Origin: Actinomycetes bacterium | Lineage (GTDB): Bacteria; Actinomycetota; Coriobacteriia; Coriobacteriales; Eggerthellaceae | Direction: 5' to 3' | Assembly: GCA_023460315.1 (NCBI GenBank) | Contig: JAEWQO010000054.1 | Span: 1 to 22,683 of the forward strand | DNA: 22,683 nucleotides | Shown: one piece after another, positions 15,202-21,751 of the stretch | Numbering within the stretch: position 1 is the first letter of the stretch | Layout: each line of letters starts with the position of its first letter | Notes under the pieces: model-generated | Databases searched by the model: none | What the model saw: the letters and a program-made list of their open reading frames with translations, nothing else | Told to the model about the DNA's origin: nothing | Program-made: the position numbers and the translations under genes

Positions 15202-15253
15202 CTCGACGCGTCGCAGCGTCGAGCTGTTCTGTCGGCCGGCAGGCCGGCAGAAC
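15202..15253 (-). repeat. Two tandem hairpins directly after the Fe-S subunit gene
   Basis: Hairpin at 15226-15253 has arms GTTCTG/CAGAAC and CGGCC/GGCCG, starting 2 bases beyond the Fe-S stop codon. A second at 15202-15223 is CTCGACG/CGTCGAG. Neither is followed by a T run. They may stabilise the upstream catalytic/Fe-S mRNA or set a different level for nrfD-torD. Confidence 0.55.
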
Positions 15254-15255
15254 GC

Positions 15256-15873
15256 CTAATTGAAATAATGGACCTGCGGGCGCGTACCTTGTTCCTCGAG
15301 AAGAACGCCGGCCTTGTGATCAAGAATGGTCCGAGAGATCATGCTGTCCGGATCGTCAAGGTCGCCAAACGTACGCGCCCGGGTGGGACAGCACACGACA
15401 CACATCGGCTCATCCTCGCGGTCGGTACGCTCTTTGCATAGCGTGCATTTTTCGACCACGCCGCGCGGCCGCACCGGAACGTCTTTGTCGCCATAGTTGA
15501 AATCGGGGTCGCGCGCCGGCTCACTCCAGTTGAAGACGCGGGCATTGTAGGGACAGGCCGCCATGCACATGCGACACCCGATGCATTTATCGTAGTCGAC
15601 CTCGACCCGTCCTTTCTCATCTTTGTAGGTGGCGCCAGTCGGACACACGCGCTGGCACGCCGGGTTTTCACAGTGCTGACACGCGATGGGAAGATAGGTT
15701 CGAGTGAGGTTGGGGAATTCTCCCTGTGCCCCATCGATCGAATCGCACCCTTCGGTGAGCACACGGTTCCAATGCATGCCCATCGGCACGTTATTCTGCA
15801 TCTTGCATGCATTGGCGCAGGTTTGACATCCGATACAACGGTCAAGATTGATTGCAAGCGCTAATTTCGTCAT
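15256..15873 (-). CDS. Four-[4Fe-4S] ferredoxin-type electron transfer subunit (DmsB/PsrB-like)
   Basis: Transfers electrons between the membrane anchor and the molybdopterin subunit. 205 residues with four cysteine groups for four [4Fe-4S] clusters: CIGCQTCANAC (13-23), CQHCENPACQRVCP, CIGCRMCMAACP and CTLCKERTDREDEPMCVVCCP. The mid-region YNARVFNWSEP and the GVVEKCTLC arrangement are typical of DmsB, PsrB and TtrB proteins. There is no signal peptide, so it is likely carried out of the cell by the Tat signal of its partner. The ATG at 15873 has AGGTGA 6 bases upstream, and only 10 bases separate it from the catalytic gene. All sixteen expected ligands look present. Confidence 0.93.
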   Translation of the reverse strand: MTKLALAINLDRCIGCQTCANACKMQNNVPMGMHWNRVLTEGCDSIDGAQGEFPNLTRTYLPIACQHCENPACQRVCPTGATYKDEKGRVEVDYDKCIGCRMCMAACPYNARVFNWSEPARDPDFNYGDKDVPVRPRGVVEKCTLCKERTDREDEPMCVVCCPTRARTFGDLDDPDSMISRTILDHKAGVLLEEQGTRPQVHYFN

Positions 15874-15883
15874 GATGGCTCAC

Positions 15884-18298
15884 CTACGCTTTCTTCACTT
15901 CGACGAGGGTGTCGTTGTAGGGAATCTGGGGCCCGAACGTCAACTTATAGGCACGCTCCTGACGATGCGCGTTTGTCACATTCTGCAGAAAGCCCTCCTT
16001 GTAGTAATGGTTGTAGGTCGTCTCGGCCATGAACAGCGTTCCCTGTTGGATTCCCGCGTTCACCACAGCACGACAGACGAAACTGCCACGGCCGTTGAAC
16101 ACCTCAACGTCATCACCGTCGGCGATGCCGCGCGCCGCCGCATCTTCGCTGCTCATGTCGATATGTGGCCCGTAGTATTCCTGCAGCCATGATGAGGCGC
16201 TGTAGTATGCGTGAATGCGGAAGCGTGTCTTCCCCTGCATGAACACGAGTGGATACTGCTCCTTGACCGCATTCTCGTCGTACGCTTCGTTTGGGTTCTC
16301 GTAGTGCGGAAATGCCTGGCCGTCCTCAAGGAGATTCTCGTAATATAGCTCCATCTTCGTCGTCGGCGTCGCATATACCTGCTCGCGATGGCCGGCAAGC
16401 TGCTCCTCGGACCCCACCAACCGCATGACGCCTTGGTTGTTCTGAAGCGCCTCAAAGGTGATGCCCTCCATGTTGTCGCTCACTTCGGACAGCATATGGC
16501 GAGCAAGCTCCTCATACGTTTCGGGAAGGTAGCCGTCATATCCCCATTCTTTCGCAAGCAGCCGCTCGATCTGGAGGTCGCTTTTGCTCTCGAAGAGAGG
16601 GTCGATCACCTTCTGGCTGAGGGCGATGTAGTTCTTGCTGTCCCTGACGACGGTCACGTCCTCCTCGCTTTCGAATTTCGTGCAGGCGGGAAGGACGATG
16701 TCCGCATAGTCGACGGCAGAGGAATGATAGATGTCGCATATAGCAAAGAAGTCCAAGCCCTTCACCCACTCGAGCATCCTGTTGGCGTCAGCAGCTTCCA
16801 GCGTAAACGCGTCGCCGAAGGTCAGCGCCACATGCACATTGTTGTCGGTGTAGGGCATGTCATACATGGCAAGCCCCGTGTCGCCCGGCACAAACTCTTC
16901 CGGGAGCGACCACGCCTTCATCTCTCCGGCATGAAATGCGCCGCCGGCTCCATAGAATCCCGTGCCGGTCCCCTCTTTGCCGTAATTGCCCGTGAGCGCG
17001 GTGACAACAACAAGGGCATGCCCGAGGATATCCGCATTCGTGTATTTGTCGGGACCGCCCAGACCGAAGTTGATGATGGCAGGACCGCCATTGGCGTACC
17101 GGTCGGCAAGGTCCTCGATGACCGCCTCGTCGAGACCCGTCGTCTCGCTTGCCCACGCAAGAGTGTAAGGAGCCATCTGCTTCTTCAGCAGGTCGAACTC
17201 CGTGGTCGCCCGAACTCCGTCGATGGTGTGCGACCCTTCGAGTGCAGGCGTGACGCCTTCCTCGCCACAGTAGGCAACAGCCGCAGCAGCAGCGTTCCAC
17301 ACGAGCGGAATCTTTAGCTCAGCCGCCTCGCCCGTCATCTCATCGACGGTCTCCTCAGTCTTTCCCAAGACGACCCCGGTCTTCTCGTCAACCAGGAACG
17401 GCATGGACGTGTTCGCAACCATGAACTCCTCGTCGTACCACGCGCGGTCGAGTATGCACTGGATCATACCCAAGACCAGCGCAGCATCAGCGCCCGGCTT
17501 CACAGGGATCCACTGGTGTGACTTCGAGGCAGTGGGGCTAAATCGGGGATCGATCGTGATGACGGTGGCACCTGCCTCTTTCGCCTCGAAAAGCGCTTTC
17601 GACCAGGTTATACCACTTTCGAGAAGATTGTTCCCCAGATTGATAATGGTTGATGCCTTCGACCATTCCGCCATGGAATTTGAAGGCAGGAAAGCGAACG
17701 CCCCGACACCGGGATCGAACCCGTTTGCCTGCCCACGGTCGAGACCCCATTTACTGCCCGTGTCAGCATGCAGCAGGGCCGGCAAGAACTCAAACCCATG
17801 GGCGACGCTCGCCTCGGTCGACTTCCGGAAGAAAAAGGCGCTCTCGCCATATTTCTCCTGCGCCTCCTTGACCGCATCGGCAATGGTCGTGATAGCCTCG
17901 TCCCAGGTAATTGCTTCAAATACGCCTTCACCGCGCTCGCCGACACGTCTCAGGGGCGTCTGGATGCGATCGATGCTGTACACATGCTGCACCTCAGATA
18001 TGCCACGTAGGCATATCCGTCGGTCGTCTTTGTCGACCGCATCGTTCGGCTCGATCAGGACCAAACGTCCATCACGAGCCGTGCATTTGAGGCAGCATCC
18101 GCTCAGGCAATGAAATTGGTGGCAGAGATATGCCACATGCTCCTCTGGTTCCGCCTGTGCCTGCAACGGCGCAAGCCACTCGTCTGCAGTCAGCATCCCC
18201 GCCGCCCCCACCAAGCCGAATGTTCCGGCGGCAACGCCAGATGCTTTGAGAAAACTCCTCCGCGTCAGCCCGCTCTGCGGACTACTCGCTCCTGACAT
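15884..18298 (-). CDS. Tat-exported molybdopterin oxidoreductase, DMSO reductase family, catalytic subunit
   Basis: Bis-MGD enzyme of the complex iron-sulfur molybdoenzyme type, 804 residues; the substrate (S-/N-oxide, polysulfide, a phenolic compound or other) cannot be read from sequence. A twin-arginine signal (TRRSFLK, Arg13-Arg14, then a hydrophobic stretch to about 36) sends it outside the membrane. The N-terminal [4Fe-4S] site is C59-x4-C64-x3-C68-x27-C96 within CHQFHCLSGCCLKC, with extra Cys69 and Cys72. MGD-binding features include WDEAITTIAD, IINLGNNLLESGITWSKALF and the C-terminal dinucleotide domain with FRIHAYYSASSWLQEYYG and NGRGSFVCRAVVN. The Mo ligand is not identifiable by eye. 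The ATG at 18298 has AAGGAGG just upstream. It is the first gene of the reductase operon. Eggerthellaceae are known for many such paralogues, some of them catechol dehydroxylases. Confidence 0.92.
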   Translation of the reverse strand: MSGASSPQSGLTRRSFLKASGVAAGTFGLVGAAGMLTADEWLAPLQAQAEPEEHVAYLCHQFHCLSGCCLKCTARDGRLVLIEPNDAVDKDDRRICLRGISEVQHVYSIDRIQTPLRRVGERGEGVFEAITWDEAITTIADAVKEAQEKYGESAFFFRKSTEASVAHGFEFLPALLHADTGSKWGLDRGQANGFDPGVGAFAFLPSNSMAEWSKASTIINLGNNLLESGITWSKALFEAKEAGATVITIDPRFSPTASKSHQWIPVKPGADAALVLGMIQCILDRAWYDEEFMVANTSMPFLVDEKTGVVLGKTEETVDEMTGEAAELKIPLVWNAAAAAVAYCGEEGVTPALEGSHTIDGVRATTEFDLLKKQMAPYTLAWASETTGLDEAVIEDLADRYANGGPAIINFGLGGPDKYTNADILGHALVVVTALTGNYGKEGTGTGFYGAGGAFHAGEMKAWSLPEEFVPGDTGLAMYDMPYTDNNVHVALTFGDAFTLEAADANRMLEWVKGLDFFAICDIYHSSAVDYADIVLPACTKFESEEDVTVVRDSKNYIALSQKVIDPLFESKSDLQIERLLAKEWGYDGYLPETYEELARHMLSEVSDNMEGITFEALQNNQGVMRLVGSEEQLAGHREQVYATPTTKMELYYENLLEDGQAFPHYENPNEAYDENAVKEQYPLVFMQGKTRFRIHAYYSASSWLQEYYGPHIDMSSEDAAARGIADGDDVEVFNGRGSFVCRAVVNAGIQQGTLFMAETTYNHYYKEGFLQNVTNAHRQERAYKLTFGPQIPYNDTLVEVKKA

Positions 18299-18355
18299 GT
18301 CTCCTCCTTCAAGATTGCGTCAGGGTACCCCCGCGTTATCCCCCTACAGCGCATC

Positions 18356-18420
18356 CGACCGCCCGTCGCTTTCACGCGGCTGGCAAAATCGGTCGCCCCC
18401 GTGGCACAACTCGTGCGGGG
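18356..18420 (-). promoter_or_regulatory. Structured 5' leader of the reductase operon (two stem-loops)
   Basis: In the predicted ~170-base leader, stem-loop 1 (18397-18420) pairs CCCC-GCAC with GTGC-CAC-GGGG around loop GAGTT. Stem-loop 2 (18356-18395) pairs CGACCG with CGGTCG around an inner CGC-GTGAAA-GCG hairpin. A cis-acting RNA is possible, such as one sensing molybdenum cofactor, but I cannot match it to a known riboswitch consensus. Confidence 0.35.
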
Positions 18421-18467
18421 ATACCTCTCTTATCCCAATCGAGAATTGGCCAAATCTCATTGCCTGC

Positions 18468-18496
18468 ACTATAGAGAATTATCCTATGACAATCAA
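18468..18496 (-). promoter_or_regulatory. Promoter of the reductase operon
   Basis: Minus strand: TTGATT (18491-18496), 17-base spacer, TATAGT (18468-18473). The -35 and spacer lie inside the palindrome at 18477-18515, so a protein bound there would compete with or contact RNA polymerase. An alternative promoter inside the palindrome, ATGACA-17-GATAAT, exists symmetrically on both strands. Confidence 0.55.
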
Positions 18497-18515
18497 GGAT
18501 TGTCATAGGATAATT
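18477..18515. repeat. Perfect 18-bp inverted repeat with 3-bp centre (operator candidate)
   Basis: Left arm AATTATCCTATGACAATC, spacer AAG, right arm GATTGTCATAGGATAATT: every base of the 18-base arms pairs. The position over the -35 and spacer of the reductase promoter suggests a dimeric regulator site. Each arm holds TGT-N4-GGATAA. The same arm recurs with one mismatch at 21578-21595. As RNA it would also form a strong stem, but it lies upstream of the predicted transcript start. Confidence 0.8.
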
Positions 18516-18617
18516 TTGATTATCATTATTCTATCTTTAGATAATCGCAATAATGGCTGGCTGAGGGTCTGTTCGCAAGGTTCGCCCGCCCATCTCAAGC
18601 AATCAAATACGTACAAA

Positions 18618-18633
18618 TGTTTCACGTGAAACA
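18618..18633. promoter_or_regulatory. parS: parS centromere-like site (ParB/Spo0J binding)
   Basis: TGTTTCACGTGAAACA is a perfect 16-bp palindrome identical to the well-known bacterial parS consensus (B. subtilis TGTTNCACGTGAAACA). It is bound by ParB in chromosome segregation, and such sites cluster near the replication origin. The flanking A and T extend it to ATGTTTCACGTGAAACAT. Open frames starting MFHVKH here are artefacts of this site. No parA/parB gene is in the window. Confidence 0.85.
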
Positions 18634-18678
18634 TCGGGGCCCTTCGCTGTTTCCGGAGGTCCACCAGGGTGCCGTGCA

Positions 18679-18722
18679 GCGCCATGGCCCGCCCCGTCCC
18701 CAAACGGGCCGCGCCATGGCGC
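18679..18722. repeat. GC-rich inverted repeat downstream of slipin 1
   Basis: Outer arms GCGCCAT/ATGGCGC and inner arms GGCCCG/CGGGCC form an interrupted hairpin about 165 bases after the slipin 1 stop. It has no T run on the slipin strand, so it is a doubtful terminator. Confidence 0.4.
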
Positions 18723-18887
18723 GGCGGACTGCGCTGGGTGCGGGAGGAGACGGCGGAGGGCCGACATTGAAAGCCTTTGGTGCTGATGAACGACCCTTGG
18801 CGCGAACCCTTCCGGGTGCCCGCACGAAAACTTCAAGGATGGCGGCGCAGGGTGCGATAAGGCTATCCCAACCTCAAAGGACCCCAG

Positions 18888-19898
18888 CTAGTCTCCTCCA
18901 GCCGCCTTCCGCAACGCATCTTTGCCCGCATCGCCCAACACATCGCCAAAACCCTCGCTGAACGAGCTGGGAATGACAACGGTGCCGCCTGTCTCACGAA
19001 CGCTCTCGTAGAGAAGATGCATGGCTCGCAGGCGCAAGGCGGCATCGTTCTTCGCATAGGTGTCGCCCATTCCGTCCATCATGTCGCAGATGTCCTGCTC
19101 GGCCTCCATAAGGATGATGCGGGCCTTCTTGCGCTGTTCCGCTTGAGCCTCAAGCGACATGACGTCCTGCAACTCCTTGGGAAGCAGGATGTCACGAACT
19201 TCTACCGAGAGTATGGTGATGCCCCACGGAGACACCTTGTCCTCAAGCGCACGCTTGAGCTCGCGATCCAATTGCTCGCGCCGTATGGCCACCTCAGCTG
19301 CACCGGCCCGACCGATGGCATCACGCAGTGCCGTCTGGGCCGCAAGCTCCACCGCACGGGTGAAGTCACCCACTTCCGTGCATGCCGCCTTCGCATCCCA
19401 CACCATCCAGAACAGCACAGCGTTCACATTCAACGGAACGAGATCTGCCGTCAGTGTCTCCTCGGCGCCAAATGAGGTCACCCGCACGCGTGCATCCACG
19501 CGCATCGTGTTCTGCTCTATGACGGGCAGCGTCCAGAACAGGCCGGGACCTGACACGCGATTGAATTTTCCCAGACGCAGCACGACCACCTTCTCCCACT
19601 GCTGCGCAATGTGCGCCGACATCGTGGCAAGAAGTGCGACCACAAGCGCACACCCGATGCCGACAACGCTTATCTCGCCAGCCATCAGCCAGGCAATGCC
19701 GAGCACGGCACAGAAGGCGACCAGAAAGAGCACCGTCGAGAACAGGATGACGCCCGTGTTCGAGGCGCGTTCACCGACGATCTCCGTGGCTGCATCGGGC
19801 ACAACGCGGAAGGGACGGCTTCCGGCTCCCGCCCGATCGACCGAATGGGAACCGGGTAGGCTCCCTTTCCCTCGTTTGCGTGCCCCCATCATGTCCAT
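18888..19898 (-). CDS. Slipin/stomatin-like SPFH-domain membrane protein (slipin 1)
   Basis: SPFH (band 7) scaffold protein of the slipin group, about 336 residues; such proteins oligomerise in membrane microdomains. Residues about 1-47 form a basic, low-hydrophobic N-terminal extension that slipin 2 lacks. Two hydrophobic segments (about 48-72 and 77-95) precede the band-7 domain: EKVVVLRLGKFNRVSGPGLF, VDARVRVTSFGAEETLTADL and VLFWMVWDAKAACTEV, then a charged helical region with KARIILMEAEQDI. The ATG at 19898 overlaps the gntR stop (TGATG), so the pair is translationally coupled; a GTG one codon earlier is possible. No NfeD partner gene is adjacent, unlike many slipin loci. Confidence 0.9.
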   Translation of the reverse strand: MDMMGARKRGKGSLPGSHSVDRAGAGSRPFRVVPDAATEIVGERASNTGVILFSTVLFLVAFCAVLGIAWLMAGEISVVGIGCALVVALLATMSAHIAQQWEKVVVLRLGKFNRVSGPGLFWTLPVIEQNTMRVDARVRVTSFGAEETLTADLVPLNVNAVLFWMVWDAKAACTEVGDFTRAVELAAQTALRDAIGRAGAAEVAIRREQLDRELKRALEDKVSPWGITILSVEVRDILLPKELQDVMSLEAQAEQRKKARIILMEAEQDICDMMDGMGDTYAKNDAALRLRAMHLLYESVRETGGTVVIPSSFSEGFGDVLGDAGKDALRKAAGGD

Positions 19899-20371
19899 CA
19901 CGCTCCCGTCCGTTCCTTCCTCGACCCGTTGCGGACATCAACGGGAACGATGCGGCCTGCACCTGCTACAACCTGCGGCTCCATGCCCTCGTCGATCTTG
20001 ATCTGCTTGATCTTCTTTGCCATGCATTTCTGCACGTCGTCAAGGGACAGGCCCAGCTCTCGACAAGCCGTCACGCAATCGCCCAAGACGCCGTCAATCT
20101 CTTTGGTGTACTCTTCGTCAACCTCAGTGTCGAGGTCTCGCACAAATACACCGCGACCTCTTGTCGATTCTAGATATCCATCGGAAACCAAACTCAAATA
20201 TGCCTTGTTGACCGTGTTGTAGTTGATCGATATGTCGGATGCCAGACCCCGAACCGTCGGCAACTGATCCCCTGGCTTGAAATATCCTGAGTTGATGAGA
20301 TAGATGAGCCGCTGGCGCAGCTGGACCCATAGAGGAACATCACTTGTCGTGTCTATTTCAAACGGAAACAT
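19898..20371 (-). CDS. GntR-family transcriptional regulator, YtrA-like
   Basis: Short GntR regulator of 157 residues. The winged helix-turn-helix spans about residues 12-78: PLWVQLRQRLIYLINSGYFK, PGDQLPTVRGLASDISINYN and TVNKAYLSLVSDGYLESTRG, ending GRGVFVRD. It is followed by only ~75 residues with no ligand domain of the FadR or HutC kind, which is the YtrA pattern. Such regulators usually control their own operon, often one with membrane or transport proteins. Here the coupled partner is slipin 1. The start at 20371 has a weak AGG ribosome site. The basic tail (VRNGSRKERTGA) is dispensable-looking. Confidence 0.9.
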   Translation of the reverse strand: MFPFEIDTTSDVPLWVQLRQRLIYLINSGYFKPGDQLPTVRGLASDISINYNTVNKAYLSLVSDGYLESTRGRGVFVRDLDTEVDEEYTKEIDGVLGDCVTACRELGLSLDDVQKCMAKKIKQIKIDEGMEPQVVAGAGRIVPVDVRNGSRKERTGA

Positions 20372-20526
20372 CGCCTAACCTGCCATCCTATCGCCCAATG
20401 GACCTTCATCGTCACAATCGCACCATAGCATCTCGTCTCATGCCTATCATATGCCATGCCAAGGTCAGGACTGCGCCGCGACAGAGAAAACCCTCCCATC
20501 TTGGCACCGCACGCACAACCTTGCCG

Positions 20527-21492
20527 TCAGAAAAGGGAGCCCGCCATGAGCACGGGATGCATGCCAGCCCCCATCACGCAGAAACGCATGACAAAGCCTC
20601 CAACAAGCACGCAGGTAGCTGCCGCGACGGCCAGAAGGGGCCTTGGCTGCCGAGTATGAACAAGCACAAGATCAAACATGAACGGGAGCACGAGGCCAAC
20701 GCCCACAAATCCACCCCAGAACAACCATGAGCCAGGCCCTGCCACCAATGCCCAAACCGAAGTCTCAAGGGCTTGGGCCGTTCCATTCCCAGCACCAGGC
20801 ACCACGACAGGAGCCGTGACAATGAGCAGAGCCACGACAGCTGCCTCAAACACCACGGTCAGGGCATCAACTGCCGCGAGCCGCCGCAACACCGCCCCAA
20901 ACACCGACGCTGTCTCCGTGAACTGCGCCATCCCCAACGCCAACGCGATGCCGCACGAGAATGACGATAATACGAACAACACCGGCAGCCAGGGCGTCGC
21001 CCACAGCGGAATGGCATCGAGGCTTTGCAACAGCAGCCCCGTATAAACCATGACCACCAAAGCCACCGCAAGCGTCAAGACGCTCAGCACACGAACCACA
21101 AGCACGCCTGCCCGAACCAGACCGGCCCACACACACGCCAGCAATAATGCCAGGACGGAGCAAAGGACAAGCGCCCAGGTGCCCACCGCAATAAATGATC
21201 CCGTCGGATACATGAGCAGAAGCAACACGCGGTCGGCACGACCAACGTCAGCCAACAGACATACCATGCCCAAAGCGAGCGCAACCAAGGAAACCGCGTA
21301 CCCCGCACCAATCAGGCGACGGTATGCCCCTGGTGCATCGACCACCCGTCCACAGCCCCCACCATACCTTCGTGGCGCAACCACTGCGACCAGATCAACG
21401 GGAACGCGCAAGGCCAGAACTGTCACCACCAGACACAAACCCGCACCAGCACCTCCGAGAAACAGATAGCACACAATGAGCGTCCCGAACAC
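20527..21492 (-). CDS. Orphan NrfD/PsrC-like polytopic membrane protein
   Basis: Membrane subunit of the NrfD family, about 321 residues, without a catalytic or Fe-S gene beside it. The GTG at 21490-21492 gives MFGTLIVCYLFLGGAGAGLC, matching the family start, with GGGGGAGGGGG 7 bases upstream. The open frame reaches a GTG at 21573, which would add a Cys-rich stretch ACDICCDGFHGG not typical of the family. About eight to nine hydrophobic spans follow, and the end GGFVMRFCVMGAGMHPVL is a typical NrfD terminus. It probably binds menaquinol and would need an electron partner in trans, for which the reductase operon downstream is the nearest candidate. It lies 155 bases upstream of gntR on the same strand. 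Confidence 0.8.
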   Translation of the reverse strand: MFGTLIVCYLFLGGAGAGLCLVVTVLALRVPVDLVAVVAPRRYGGGCGRVVDAPGAYRRLIGAGYAVSLVALALGMVCLLADVGRADRVLLLLMYPTGSFIAVGTWALVLCSVLALLLACVWAGLVRAGVLVVRVLSVLTLAVALVVMVYTGLLLQSLDAIPLWATPWLPVLFVLSSFSCGIALALGMAQFTETASVFGAVLRRLAAVDALTVVFEAAVVALLIVTAPVVVPGAGNGTAQALETSVWALVAGPGSWLFWGGFVGVGLVLPFMFDLVLVHTRQPRPLLAVAAATCVLVGGFVMRFCVMGAGMHPVLMAGSLF

Positions 21493-21577
21493 CGTGCCAC
21501 CCCCTCCCCCGAAGACAGCCGCCCCGCCATGGAAACCATCGCAGCATATGTCGCACGCCGCACTTCCATGCACAAGA

Positions 21578-21595
21578 AATTATCCTAAGACAATC
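21578..21595. promoter_or_regulatory. Second copy of the reductase palindrome arm, upstream of orphan NrfD
   Basis: AATTATCCTAAGACAATC differs from the arm at 18477-18494 by one base (T to A) and has the same orientation relative to its downstream gene. It keeps TTATCC-N4-ACA. A degenerate opposing half, TGTAGGGGAAAA, follows at 21607-21618, with 14 bases between the ACA and TGT cores rather than the 9 of the palindrome. Confidence 0.6.
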
Positions 21596-21688
21596 GTTCC
21601 GCCCATTGTAGGGGAAAACGGCAAAAAGCGCACCTGTTTCTTGGCTGTCACGACTGCATTGTAAAACTCCTCAGCACCAGCCATTCTG

Positions 21689-21717
21689 TTATTATTCGAA
21701 GATCCGCAGATACTCAA
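21689..21717 (-). promoter_or_regulatory. Possible promoter of the orphan NrfD gene
   Basis: Minus strand: TTGAGT (21712-21717), 17-base spacer, TAATAA (21689-21694), located after the slipin 2 stop. The resulting leader of about 190 bases would contain the operator-like element at 21578-21595. Confidence 0.4.
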
Positions 21718-21751
21718 CCACGGAGCAAATAGCCATTCGCTAATCTTGTTG

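Larger units (their letters stand above)
18299..18887. other. Regulatory intergenic region between slipin 1 and the reductase operon (589 bp)
   Basis: No gene is supported. Contents from right to left: a GC-rich inverted repeat (18679-18722), a parS site (18618-18633), an AT-rich stretch, a perfect palindrome (18477-18515) overlapping a promoter (18468-18496), overlapping small palindromes CCAAT-CGAGA-ATTGG and TTGGCCAA (18435-18453) just after the predicted start of transcription, two adjacent stem-loops (18356-18420), and a further TTATCC-N4-ACA element (18336-18348). I found no tRNA, and a stretch resembling SRP RNA fails on close reading. Confidence 0.7.

Noticed and set aside
18640..18690. 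Possible SRP (4.5S) RNA: GGACCTCCGGAAACAGCGAAGG on the minus strand
   Set aside because: The GGAA tetraloop is flanked by TCC on one side but by ACA, not GGA, on the other, so the helix 8 core cannot form as in SRP RNA.
18740..18880. Possible tRNA or other structured RNA gene after slipin 1
   Set aside because: A GGTTCG-like stretch is present but there is no acceptor stem, T-loop consensus or anticodon arm.
18617..18961. Open frames beginning MFHVKH on either strand near 18620
   Set aside because: The MFHVKH start is simply the translated parS palindrome, a frequent annotation artefact, and the rest is low-complexity GC-rich sequence.
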